The notes under the pieces are model-generated. The model was given only the letters and a program-made list of their open reading frames with translations. It was not told the DNA's origin and did no database searches. Below, one piece after another: positions 7,801 to 15,267 of a stretch of 17,302 bases of DNA. This stretch comes from Stramenopiles sp. TOSAG23-2 (lineage: Eukaryota > Sar): the NCBI GenBank assembly GCA_900128395.1, contig LT649651.1:1-17302 (forward strand). Reading direction: 5' to 3'. The translations under genes were made by a program, and so were the position numbers. Every line of letters starts with the position of its first letter. Within the stretch, counting starts at the first letter, position 1.

Positions 7801-9451
7801 CAAAAGACAAATCATCTTTCAATGATCCAACAGGAGTGATAGAGTAACGATCTTTAGCGTTGTTATTGTTATTGCTACTACCACGCCGTCCTCTTAAATC
7901 GTTGATAATACCATGATAAACCTTCTCTTTTTTATTACTACCTTTTAATTTAGATGCGATATATTCTTTCACATATTCCGCGTTTGTTTTCAATAATTTA
8001 ATATTTACAGCATGTTCCAAATCTGTTCGTTTTTCAATTCCAATTGTAAATTCGCATACATCGCCACGACGTAAGCGCAATGATTTTTCTCCATTTTTTG
8101 TCCTTATTTTATTGAAAACATCCATTGAACGAGACAAGAACTTCAATGTTTTTGATCCTTTCGCTTCTGTTGCATCTTCAGAATTGCTTGTTTTTGCGGA
8201 AGCATCTGCTTCAATTACAGTAAATACTCCATGTCGCACATTTGCATCGGTCGAGCTTATACGATTATTGGAAAAATCACCTTTTCTCGATGGAGCCATC
8301 GCTTTTGTAACAATACCTTTTATCACTTTGCTCTCATTCGATATTTTATCCCATTTTACCGTACCATTTGGTAAAGTAGAAACATCAATTGCGTTAAATT
8401 CACCTTTCTTGTTTTTATTTCGAGAGTTAACTATTTCATATTTAACTTCTACGCCTACTTGAATGTCATCTACTGATGAAGATTTGGAAACATCGCGAAT
8501 ACTAAAATAATAATCACGATCTTCCTTGCAACTTTTTATGAAACCAAATCCTTTGTCTAAATTTATTGATACAACTAGTCCTTCATCTAAATTTTTTTGT
8601 CTTGTCTTCCTTTGCAGCGGTTTTTGTTTCTTTGTCCCAAATAACTTCTCCCGCTCGCTACCATAGCTTCCCATGGAATCGTTAGACTGTTGTCGATAGA
8701 TGCGGTTGTCATCTCGACGGCGATCGTCACGGCGATTATTATCCCGGCGATTGTCACGGCGATTATCGTAATAAGAGTTATCATTATCACGACTGTCGCT
8801 ACGACGAAAATTGTCCCGTGAAGAACTCCTATCAAAACTGCCTCGGTCCCTTCGATCATATTCTCCACCTCCTCTACCATAATCTCGTCTATCATCAAAG
8901 CTTTGCCTTGAGTCGTAATCTCTTCTGTTATAGTTATCTCGTCGATCATAACTATCGCGCCGGTCATAGCTATCACGTCGGTCGTAGCTATCTCGGCGAT
9001 CATAGTCCCGTCGATCGTCCCGTCGACGATCATTGTCTCTTCGACCATAATCTCTTCGATCGTAGTCTCTACGATTATCTTCTCTATAATCATTTCTTGA
9101 AGAGTTATCTCTACCGCCATCGTTTCTCATACCGCGGCCACCGCTACGTCGATCTTCTTTATAGTCATCATCTCTGGAAGATCTACGTCTGTTGTCTCTA
9201 TTCATATTGCTGTTGTTATTATTACTATTACTATTATTATTATTACTAAGTTGCCTATTATTTCCTCCTTGCTGTCGTAGTGGCGGTTCGAGTGCTTCCA
9301 TATTCCAGGGAGACTTGGACGGAGCATTATTATTATTATTGTTGCTATTATTGTTATTATTTGATGTTGGCGCAGTAGGTTGTTGTTCTTCCTCTTCTGA
9401 TGATGATTCTTCGGAATCAGTTACATGATCCGCCCACAGTCCATCGTCCAT
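4859..9451 (-). CDS. UNR/CSDE1-like RNA-binding protein with multiple cold-shock domains
   Basis: The 1530-residue product resembles animal UNR/CSDE1, which binds mRNA through serial canonical and degenerate cold-shock domains to control translation and decay; human UNR is about 800 residues. Clear cold-shock units lie near residues 288-360 (KGFGFIKS), 750-850 (NGYGLIRR with EIFFHF), 1058-1150 (QPIGFIEC with ARYFFHLSEV) and 1400-1500 (NRYGFIKSYKS). Between them are degenerate units marked by VSF or VEF and xGTI/xGTL strands. The N-terminus is acidic (DSEESSSEEEE), then has poly-Asn tracts (about 31-82), an Arg/Asp/Tyr-rich stretch (about 85-250) with repeats of DRRDSY, and an SR-like patch near 660 (KSRSKSPSRRKGKSRK). 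An acidic linker lies near 1300-1340. The ATG at 9451 opens a plausible N-terminus. The stop overlaps that of the convergent Beclin gene. Cytoplasmic mRNP function is inferred from the family. Confidence 0.85.
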   Translation of the reverse strand: MDDGLWADHVTDSEESSSEEEEQQPTAPTSNNNNNSNNNNNNAPSKSPWNMEALEPPLRQQGGNNRQLSNNNNSNSNNNNSNMNRDNRRRSSRDDDYKEDRRSGGRGMRNDGGRDNSSRNDYREDNRRDYDRRDYGRRDNDRRRDDRRDYDRRDSYDRRDSYDRRDSYDRRDNYNRRDYDSRQSFDDRRDYGRGGGEYDRRDRGSFDRSSSRDNFRRSDSRDNDNSYYDNRRDNRRDNNRRDDRRRDDNRIYRQQSNDSMGSYGSEREKLFGTKKQKPLQRKTRQKNLDEGLVVSINLDKGFGFIKSCKEDRDYYFSIRDVSKSSSVDDIQVGVEVKYEIVNSRNKNKKGEFNAIDVSTLPNGTVKWDKISNESKVIKGIVTKAMAPSRKGDFSNNRISSTDANVRHGVFTVIEADASAKTSNSEDATEAKGSKTLKFLSRSMDVFNKIRTKNGEKSLRLRRGDVCEFTIGIEKRTDLEHAVNIKLLKTNAEYVKEYIASKLKGSNKKEKVYHGIINDLRGRRGSSNNNNNAKDRYSITPVGSLKDDLSFDMYLQNENRVKSKDEVSFSLIDVPLYDGSDKTKKIVCNLRKLKSGTIKLEKVIADNAVGYVVKELRFKSSSTRNGRGDKNRGRMPRYGSGGLLQLEDPSLLVEKNEDGAKSRSKSPSRRKGKSRKNTSSKQNEEVSFTSDEVAFTEWSWLGRDIPAEFKIGDAVYLRIVRPNIGKSRQIYVTNVRMKNPYAKGTRVQRLSRFYGTISAIKNGYGLIRRKNNNNRGRDNEIFFHFSGVFHPKNESRNEKKSNNNSRSQQKSSFSQDNLPAPIKLGDEVSFDIEDDQRDGDKGGQKKEVATRVHILHRGTISKQRQYVISENVTGKVTTNAVKVSGRGGSSPSNGIVLVNLQSVTSLEKMFPLLNAQVLDFKDSKAQKVEIMVKDRWLDVKKEYFAKLTAKLGLTILKEEKDNGGRIVNYIIKKKGNSSGKQSGKDDNNASDEKKESLFNFVFSTPPVLEAKFSSDAMAKIRTNVGVGDIIEFQLYGIRNKNSVFAQNIKIKEKAKKKEVIYGIVATTHRKQPIGFIECVSHEARYFFHLSEVQASSSPSSRQSSSFGKGRRGGSDRRSKRGNVNIRINDEVSFVLGESKKQPRRNGGDDKEKNICALSIRVLNPGTLRKKFGSAHRLKPLEGTSTSNIKFVGTVVKDFSSRNSSKRHGKYSGVDIRDLRYQLGKIKLNDERENNESGNSNMIQEFTEILKSMTTSGSKTPAEENENSNQKVDSKPAIDDVAKVDTTTDEEATKSAVEINEVEATVGDEGDEEIEGNEQENHDDKKEVEVIEKEQEDTVMKETKADLITYFRLDDIEEGDIGNGKYIPRIGDVVEFELAQDVVLTRFLFARNLICKEKGGILADTGVVDTTKENRYGFIKSYKSKYRSIQFEFVDVQGDNITLKEGDEVEYRLVPLREKKKSRKNLDGEDVNEEFLAMRAVDVKLIKAAPEFHKNRQRINQSLLQKRLNTGGAKGGLVVSRVAKAPNEEERD
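8930..9001 (-). repeat. 18-bp coding repeats encoding DRRDSY units
   Basis: Four consecutive hexapeptide units (three DRRDSY, then DRRDNY) are encoded here, followed by a degenerate NRRDYD. The codons vary: Arg appears as CGC, CGA, CGT and CGG, and AGA just beyond; Ser as AGC or AGT; Tyr as TAC or TAT. The peptide repeat is thus better conserved than the DNA, as expected if selection acts on the Arg/Asp/Tyr-rich tail rather than on a recent slippage event. Confidence 0.75.
9190..9360 (-). repeat. Poly-Asn codon tracts (AAT/AAC)
   Basis: Two trinucleotide-rich stretches (about 9204-9247 and 9323-9360) encode Asn runs broken by Ser near the N-terminus of the UNR-like protein. They mix AAT and AAC codons. 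Such tracts are prone to length change by replication slippage and to sequencing error. Confidence 0.7.
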
Positions 9452-9605
9452 GTTTGAATAAGTATTTTTGTAAATTAAATTCTCTTGATTTCCTTCTTTT
9501 CTTGTTGTTTAATATGTTATATTTTGGTGTACGTACAGTCGTCCAATAAAGGTTATATAATGTTGTTGATATTTTAATAAATGGATAAATCTTTTATCTC
9601 TCCTC

Positions 9606-9644
9606 CGCCACAACACAGGCTCTCTCCCTTTTTTTGTTGTGGCG
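9606..9644. repeat. Inverted repeat, 10-bp stem
   Basis: CGCCACAACA at 9606-9615 is the reverse complement of TGTTGTGGCG at 9635-9644, with a loop of 19 bases rich in pyrimidines. It lies about 155-195 bp upstream of the UNR-like ATG, so a hairpin in the leader RNA or a protein-binding site is possible. Confidence 0.6.
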
Positions 9645-9721
9645 TGGCACTCTGGCACTCCTGGCACTCTGGCCTGCCCAGCCTGCCCAGCCTGCTGGCA
9701 CTCCACAGCACTCTGGCACTC
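9645..9721. repeat. GC-rich cluster of five TGGCACTC copies and a 9-bp tandem
   Basis: TGGCACTC occurs at 9645, 9653, 9662, 9696 and 9714, always on the plus strand. Between copies three and four, GCCTGCCCA is repeated (9672-9680, 9681-9689) with a partial third copy. The cluster is far richer in G+C than its surroundings. It lies about 195-270 bp upstream of the UNR-like start codon, where it would read as GAGTGCCA in the direction of transcription. Confidence 0.7.
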
Positions 9722-9903
9722 AGCATCAGTCGTCCATGATGTGTCCCTGGTGTGCCGATGATTATAATATTGGTGGTTGGTATGAGTAGCAGGAATACAG
9801 TGTAGCATAGTATATGCCTGGTATGCTGGATGCATAGTATTAATATATTTATAATAGCTTATTAATATGATGGTAAACCAGGTAAAAACACCTGTGTCGC
9901 GCC

Positions 9904-9931
9904 CTCTCTCTCTCTCTCTCTCTCTCTCTCT
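9904..9931. repeat. (CT)14 microsatellite
   Basis: Fourteen uninterrupted CT units lie 26 bp past the BOP1 stop. In the transcribed strand this is a GA tract in the probable BOP1 3' UTR. Confidence 0.9.
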
Positions 9932-9956
9932 AGGAATATGAAGAATCTTTTTATCT

Positions 9957-12191
9957 TTACAAATTTTGAAACAAATGAATTCCACCGTCACTACCACAAC
10001 TAAATAACCATGGGAGTGTTGGATGAAACAATATTTTCATGACACCTAAGCGATCTTTTGATTTATGGCCTTTTAAAACTTTAACTGGTACTATTAATGG
10101 ATTTTGTATCAAATCATTATAAACTCTTGCATGGAAAATATGTATTGTGCCATCATCAGATGCCGATGCCATTAATGGATATTGCTTATGAAAAGCTACT
10201 GAACGGATTCCTTTTTCATGGTAACGCAAGGTTTTATATGGTCTATCAGACAGATCTAAATCGAACCAACATAAGCGTTTATCATAACTTCCAATAATTA
10301 AATGATCTCCACCTGGATGGATATCAATACTTGATATCCATTTAGCACCAGATTTTAATTTCTTAATCATAGTTTGTCTTTGTAAATTATATATACGTAT
10401 GGTTGTTTGAGATGCGACGAAAAAAAATGGTTTTGTAGGATGGAACTTTATAGCTTGCACTAAAACATCTTTCGTAAATGGTGCTCGCGATGAACGTTTC
10501 GATACTTGATGTATCAAGACTGCTTTAGTTTTAGCACCACCATGCATTAATGTTGATAAATAATCCCCTTTTCCATGCCATGCGATACCTAATACACTTT
10601 CGCCATTATGAATATTGAGAACAAGACCATGATGCAAATGTTTCCCAGAATATTTATTATTATTTACATTATTTTTACTATTATTATTATCATCATCGTC
10701 ATCGCTATCGCTGTCGCTATTGCTGTCTTTCTCCTCCGAATTCACCGTATAGTCCCAACTTTTCCATGATATAAGTTCTTTTTGCTTTTTTAATAATGTC
10801 GCTGAATCATTTATATCCTCTTCATTAGAACTTGTTGAAATGGCATTCTTGCCATCAGATGTTATATTCATCCATTGAATTGTTGATGTATTATTTTCTT
10901 CATTTTCGGTAAAAGTATTTAATAAATATACATTTTTTCCACAGCCAACTGCTACAACAGATTTATCTGGCCTTGGATTCCATTCAACACATGTAATAGT
11001 TTGATCAAATTTAACTTGATTAATACAACGTCCAGTAGTAATTTCCCATAATGCTAACCGACCATCATCTCCACCTGTTGCTAAATATTGTGCTGATGGG
11101 CTTACACTTAATGCACGAATACGTCCTTCATGGACTCCCTCAAATGTAATAGCAAGAGCATTTGGAAATGGTTTCAATTCTGTCACGCTGGGCAAACGAG
11201 GTAACAAGGAATCTGGGTTAATATTCAATTTATGCAGCTTTGCTCTTGGTGCTAAATGCAAATCTAAACAACGCTCAAAACGTTCTTTGACGAAGTTATT
11301 GTATGCTGGGACTTTTCTCATTGAATCATATCCACGTGGTATGAAATTATCTGGACGATCTTCTGGATCCATTTCATCCCATTCTTTTTTTTCCTCTTCC
11401 GTTGGTAAATATTCTTTTGGTGGGTTATATGACGCATTATGTCCTGGTAACGTTAATTTTGGTGCTTGTATCGGTGGTGGGCCTTTTCCTTTGCCTTGCT
11501 CCTCTCCAGTCGTATTATCATCACCCCATAATAAATATTCTTCCTGTTTTGGTTCTTTTTTTTCATTAATTTTTATACGACCTTCACGTATACCTTTCAC
11601 AATTTTCATAACTTTCTGTCTTTCCCATTTTGAAGGAATAAAACGTCGTTTTGGTTCTGTTTCTACACCCATGGCATGGATTTGTACTTTGTTGCTGTGG
11701 GTTCTTACATAATCAGGTGTGTCATTAAATTCTGGATGGGCATATGTACCAGACATCATACGTCTAATTAAAAGCATTTGACGATCCGATAAAACAACTT
11801 CACGATCATTATATGCATCATATACAGTTCTTCTATAATTTGGATCATCTTGACTAGCTAAATATCTATCCAAACCATCTCCACGTGAAGCTTTTTGTAA
11901 TCGTTTTCCATCTAACGTATAACCAATATGATCATGCTCTTCATACCAATGCAATGGAACATCACCTATAGTATTAATAGCTTCTTCATCATCAGATGAT
12001 AGATCATCCACATGCATTTCTTTTGCACGTTGCAACGAGCCATCTGCTTCAGCAAGTTCTAATTCTTTATTACGACGTTCCATACCTTTAAATATTTGTT
12101 CTGTCGTCATAGTATCCGTGCTGTTCGTTGTATCATTTTCTTCTTCGTATGTACTCTTTGAAGAGGATGAAGATGAGGAAGAAGAAGACAT
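9957..12191 (-). CDS. BOP1: Ribosome biogenesis protein BOP1/Erb1
   Basis: The 744-residue length is close to the roughly 746 of human BOP1. BOP1/Erb1 is a nucleolar WD40 scaffold of the PeBoW complex (Pescadillo/Nop7, BOP1/Erb1, WDR12/Ytm1) needed for pre-rRNA processing and 60S assembly. The N-terminus has a Ser run and acidic patches. The BOP1 N-terminal domain spans about 80-345 and includes HWYEEHDHIGY, DREVVLSDRQMLLIRRMMSG, and the RRFIPSKWERQKVMKIVKGI helix. WD40 repeats fill about 346-744, for example ALSVSPSAQYLATGGDDGRL, through a final LFHPTLPWLFSCGSDGGIHL. A Ser/Asp/Asn-rich insert (about 483-520) interrupts the propeller, as linkers often do here. The ATG at 12191 is the only start giving the full N-terminus. 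The gene is divergent from the HGH1 fusion, with 592 bp between starts. Confidence 0.95.
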   Translation of the reverse strand: MSSSSSSSSSSKSTYEEENDTTNSTDTMTTEQIFKGMERRNKELELAEADGSLQRAKEMHVDDLSSDDEEAINTIGDVPLHWYEEHDHIGYTLDGKRLQKASRGDGLDRYLASQDDPNYRRTVYDAYNDREVVLSDRQMLLIRRMMSGTYAHPEFNDTPDYVRTHSNKVQIHAMGVETEPKRRFIPSKWERQKVMKIVKGIREGRIKINEKKEPKQEEYLLWGDDNTTGEEQGKGKGPPPIQAPKLTLPGHNASYNPPKEYLPTEEEKKEWDEMDPEDRPDNFIPRGYDSMRKVPAYNNFVKERFERCLDLHLAPRAKLHKLNINPDSLLPRLPSVTELKPFPNALAITFEGVHEGRIRALSVSPSAQYLATGGDDGRLALWEITTGRCINQVKFDQTITCVEWNPRPDKSVVAVGCGKNVYLLNTFTENEENNTSTIQWMNITSDGKNAISTSSNEEDINDSATLLKKQKELISWKSWDYTVNSEEKDSNSDSDSDDDDDNNNSKNNVNNNKYSGKHLHHGLVLNIHNGESVLGIAWHGKGDYLSTLMHGGAKTKAVLIHQVSKRSSRAPFTKDVLVQAIKFHPTKPFFFVASQTTIRIYNLQRQTMIKKLKSGAKWISSIDIHPGGDHLIIGSYDKRLCWFDLDLSDRPYKTLRYHEKGIRSVAFHKQYPLMASASDDGTIHIFHARVYNDLIQNPLIVPVKVLKGHKSKDRLGVMKILFHPTLPWLFSCGSDGGIHLFQNL

Positions 12192-12783
12192 GATAAAAAA
12201 GTTTTAATTTCTTTATACAATGTTGTTACTGCTTATTACTTTCTATATCTCTAGTACGTGTGAATATTAATAAATCAATTTTGTATTTTGATATATAAGT
12301 TTACCTGGTAATAAAGTTCCTAAATAAAAAAGTCAAATAATAATAAGAAGAAGATTATTTCGTGGCTGTAAACTGGTAAACCTGTGAGGAAGAATTTTGA
12401 TATTTTTGCAAAACACAGCATGGGATTAGTATTATATTTCTATGATGTTAGGAATACTGATTGAGTGACTGTACTGCTGTGATGTACTGCTGATTGTACG
12501 GTATTTTGGTGGGTGTCTAGTATAGTAGTTTTCGCTAACTTTTTATGAATACCTGTGGTATTATAATAGTAATTCCATGCTGGTAAAATAACATTATAGA
12601 CGACTATATACGGTATTATTTTTATTTGGAAGGTAAATGGAAGAGAGACATGTCTATATATGTGTGTGTGTGTGTGTATGTGTGTGTATGTAAAACAAGA
12701 AATATAGGATCAAGTATATAATAATTATAATAACAAAAGACATTTATTTATATATAAAAAAAATTCAACAAGAAAACGAAATT
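12192..12783. promoter_or_regulatory. Divergent promoter region of BOP1 and the HGH1 fusion
   Basis: These 592 bases separate two divergent start codons and must hold both promoters. Visible elements are three CTGGTAA heptamers (12305-12311, 12373-12379, 12580-12586), an imperfect 13-bp tandem starting TGTACTGCTG (12470-12482, 12483-12495), a TG microsatellite (12661-12692) and A-rich leaders just before each ATG. No classical core element stands out. Shared control is inferred from the arrangement only. Confidence 0.5.
12661..12692. repeat. (TG)n microsatellite with two TA interruptions
   Basis: Alternating TG units interrupted twice by TA lie about 90-120 bp upstream of the HGH1-fusion ATG. 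The pattern is typical of replication slippage and could change promoter spacing among strains. Confidence 0.9.
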
Positions 12784-15267
12784 ATGTCGGTTCTTGAAAT
12801 ATTGCCATTTTTAAAAGATCCAAAACCAGAAGTACGTTTAGAAGCTACAAAGCATTTAGCTGGACTTTCTGGTAGTGACGAAGGACGGGAAGCGTTATTA
12901 GCAGTGGATGGGAAAATATTAATACGTTCATTGTCACGTCTAGTTGGCGATTTAGCTCCTGTTTCACAGCAGGCTTTGACAACATTGATTAATCTATCAA
13001 ATGAACCCGAATTAGTAAGTCATATGGTACAAGGTAGTTCATTATTTAATAAAGTTATGGAAAATTTAAAAACATATAATGAAAAAATAGGTAACAATAA
13101 GGCAAAACTACAAATAGAACGTGCAATGCAAGAAGACACGAAAATTCATTTACGTTTGAATTTAATTTTATTGTCAAACTTGTCACAGACATCTAGTGGT
13201 GCGCTGTGTATGCTGCAAGCTGATTGTGAAAACAGGGATTTAGTTGGATTGAATATATTACGTTTGACAAAATGGTTTTTAACTAGCTCACCAAATAGTT
13301 ATATGCAAATGAAAAACGATAAAGCAACTGCATCAAGTTATGGTGAAGATGAAGATGGTAGCACAAATGCTGTAACTGTTGATGTTCATAAGGATGACGA
13401 TGATGAATGGAAGTATGTTGCTGGTATATTAGCAAACATTACCAGATTAAAAGAGGGTCGAGATATCTTAATGGATCGAGAACGGGGTATTTTACGAAGT
13501 TTATTACGTGAATTACATTCAAAAAGTTTAACTCGTAGACAAGGAATTGCGCGAGTTGTCCGTAATATATGCTTTGAAAGGTCAAAAACCATGTGGATGA
13601 TAACAGACATTGATATTAATATTTTATATCATATAATGAAACGTTTGGCCGGGCCCGAACCTGTGAAAGAGGGTGAGGACGATCCATCATATCCTGATTT
13701 ATACGGTGATAATGTAGTACGTGAGAATGATATTTCCATTAGAAAAATTATGGTAGATTCACTTGTCTTGTTAGCAAGTTCATCTAGAAATGCACGTGAT
13801 ATTATGAGGAAACGAAAAGTATACCCAATCGTACGTGAGATGCATTCAAATACGGAAGAACGATTGGAGCGTGAGAAACGTGCAAAAGATGCATCGAAAC
13901 ATCGCGATGCAAATACACAAGTTGCTAAAGTTGGTGATTTAAAAGTTGTTGAAAACAACGAACCAACAAAGTTTGATGAAGCGGTATTTAAATTAGTCGA
14001 TTATTTAATGGGTGATGAAGCGATGGATGATGATGGAACGGAAGTTGCTGCAGGTGATTTAGATGGTACTAAGAAGAATAATAATGAAGGACCAGAAATT
14101 GAAGTTCTTGATGATGCGAACGAAGAAAAAACTGACGTTGGACAAGAACAACAGAAAATTAAACTTGAAACATCTGAATTGCATCAACATTTCAAAATGC
14201 AAGTAGCAGATGATGATGGTAAGAAAGAAAAAGGGGGAGAGACTTTTGATTGGGGTCCAGGTGAAGACGATGGCGCAAGTAGTAGTGATGATGATGATCT
14301 TCCAATGATGAAAAATTTAAACGTTGACGAGGATAGTGATGATGAAAATGTTGAAATTACAGACAGTGAAATGAAAAATTCATTAGCAACTAAACATAAA
14401 GATGATGGTAATGAGAGTTACAAAGTTGGGGATTATGACAGAGCCATCGAATGTTATACTCGTGGTATTGAAGTTGATGCTGGAAAAGAAATTATGTGTG
14501 TATTATATTCAAATCGCTCTGCAGCGTTAACAATCAAACGTCGATGGGTTGAAGCTGAGGCTGATGCTACCACATGTATATCAATAGCTCCAGATTTTGC
14601 TCGTGGTTATTGCCGCTTATCGAAATGTAAAGAAAAACAAGGATATTTAGAAGATGCAATAGGCGTCTTGGAACGTGGTTTAAGAGCATTGCCTGGAAAT
14701 GTGATGATCAATGATGCAGTAGATGTATTGATGGTAAAACGTTCGCGATTGGCAGAAAAGAAGAAGACAAGACTGGCAAAATTAAAGAAAGAGCGTCAGA
14801 TGGAAAAAGATAAAAAGAAGAAAGCAGCAACAAATAATAATGCTGTTACGACATCCGACACCCCTCCTTCTACTGGTGGCCCATTGAATCTTAGTGTAGA
14901 TATGGCAAAAATGAAAAAGGAGGAAATTTTAAATTTGCAAAAATTAGCTGCGAAATATGAAGATACAAAACGCAAACATCGTGAAGCTGGTATTTTATTA
15001 GAGCGTCAAGTGTATGATAAAAGAAAAGATACAATAGTATTAGATCAAGTGAATGCACTGGATGATAAACATGTTACATATAGATCAATTGGGAAAATTT
15101 ATATTAAAGAGCCATTGAATGCGATTAAAAATAAAATAAAAGAAGATATAGATCAACGTGATCAAGAAAGTGTTAATTTAAAAAGTCGTCGTGAATATTT
15201 ACAAAAACAATTAGTATCACAGGAAAGTGAATTGAAAGATATTGTCAAAACAATGAATTCAAGGTAG
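12784..15267 (+). CDS. HGH1: HGH1 chaperone fused to TPR and prefoldin-beta domains
   Basis: This 827-residue protein joins three chaperone modules. Residues 1 to about 415 match HGH1/FAM203, armadillo-like helices that start ILPFLKDPKPEVRLEATKHL, include LTRRQGIARVVRNICFE, and end RDIMRKRKVYPIVREMHS then KLVDYLMGDE. Yeast Hgh1 helps the chaperonin TRiC fold elongation factor 2. An acidic linker follows (about 416-530). A TPR domain (about 533-650) resembles the Hsp70/Hsp90-binding domains of Hop, with KHKDDGN, YSNRSAA and FARGYCRLSK. After a Lys-rich stretch, about 710-827 look like prefoldin subunit 1: a coiled coil around the beta-hairpin segment VTYRSIGKIYIKEPLNAI and a second coil. All three lie in one uninterrupted frame with a good ATG. 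The cytosolic co-chaperone role is inferred from the parts. Usual HGH1 proteins have only the first module. Confidence 0.88.
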   Translation: MSVLEILPFLKDPKPEVRLEATKHLAGLSGSDEGREALLAVDGKILIRSLSRLVGDLAPVSQQALTTLINLSNEPELVSHMVQGSSLFNKVMENLKTYNEKIGNNKAKLQIERAMQEDTKIHLRLNLILLSNLSQTSSGALCMLQADCENRDLVGLNILRLTKWFLTSSPNSYMQMKNDKATASSYGEDEDGSTNAVTVDVHKDDDDEWKYVAGILANITRLKEGRDILMDRERGILRSLLRELHSKSLTRRQGIARVVRNICFERSKTMWMITDIDINILYHIMKRLAGPEPVKEGEDDPSYPDLYGDNVVRENDISIRKIMVDSLVLLASSSRNARDIMRKRKVYPIVREMHSNTEERLEREKRAKDASKHRDANTQVAKVGDLKVVENNEPTKFDEAVFKLVDYLMGDEAMDDDGTEVAAGDLDGTKKNNNEGPEIEVLDDANEEKTDVGQEQQKIKLETSELHQHFKMQVADDDGKKEKGGETFDWGPGEDDGASSSDDDDLPMMKNLNVDEDSDDENVEITDSEMKNSLATKHKDDGNESYKVGDYDRAIECYTRGIEVDAGKEIMCVLYSNRSAALTIKRRWVEAEADATTCISIAPDFARGYCRLSKCKEKQGYLEDAIGVLERGLRALPGNVMINDAVDVLMVKRSRLAEKKKTRLAKLKKERQMEKDKKKKAATNNNAVTTSDTPPSTGGPLNLSVDMAKMKKEEILNLQKLAAKYEDTKRKHREAGILLERQVYDKRKDTIVLDQVNALDDKHVTYRSIGKIYIKEPLNAIKNKIKEDIDQRDQESVNLKSRREYLQKQLVSQESELKDIVKTMNSR

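Larger units (their letters stand above)
9452..9956. other. Repeat-rich spacer between BOP1 and the UNR-like gene
   Basis: These 505 bases lie between two minus-strand genes. They should hold the BOP1 3' UTR and the promoter and 5' leader of the UNR-like gene. I see a (CT)14 tract (9904-9931), a GC-rich island with repeated TGGCACTC (9645-9721), and an inverted repeat (9606-9644). A long minus-strand frame crosses the region, but it is made of these repeats and looks spurious. Confidence 0.6.

Noticed and set aside
8587-9249. Long open frames in other phases and on the opposite strand across the Arg/Asp repeats
   Set aside because: They exist because the repeat is periodic and avoids stops in several phases. 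Their products are low-complexity, and the UNR-like frame is the conserved one.
9192-9428. Plus-strand frame encoding a long Leu run
   Set aside because: It is the antisense reading of the poly-Asn codon tracts and has no conserved domain.
9509-9997. Minus-strand 162-codon frame between BOP1 and the UNR-like gene
   Set aside because: It reads through the (CT)14 tract and the GC-rich repeats, overlaps the BOP1 C-terminus and has no recognisable protein features.
10097-10297. Short plus-strand frame inside the BOP1 WD40 region
   Set aside because: It is an antisense shadow of conserved propeller blades.
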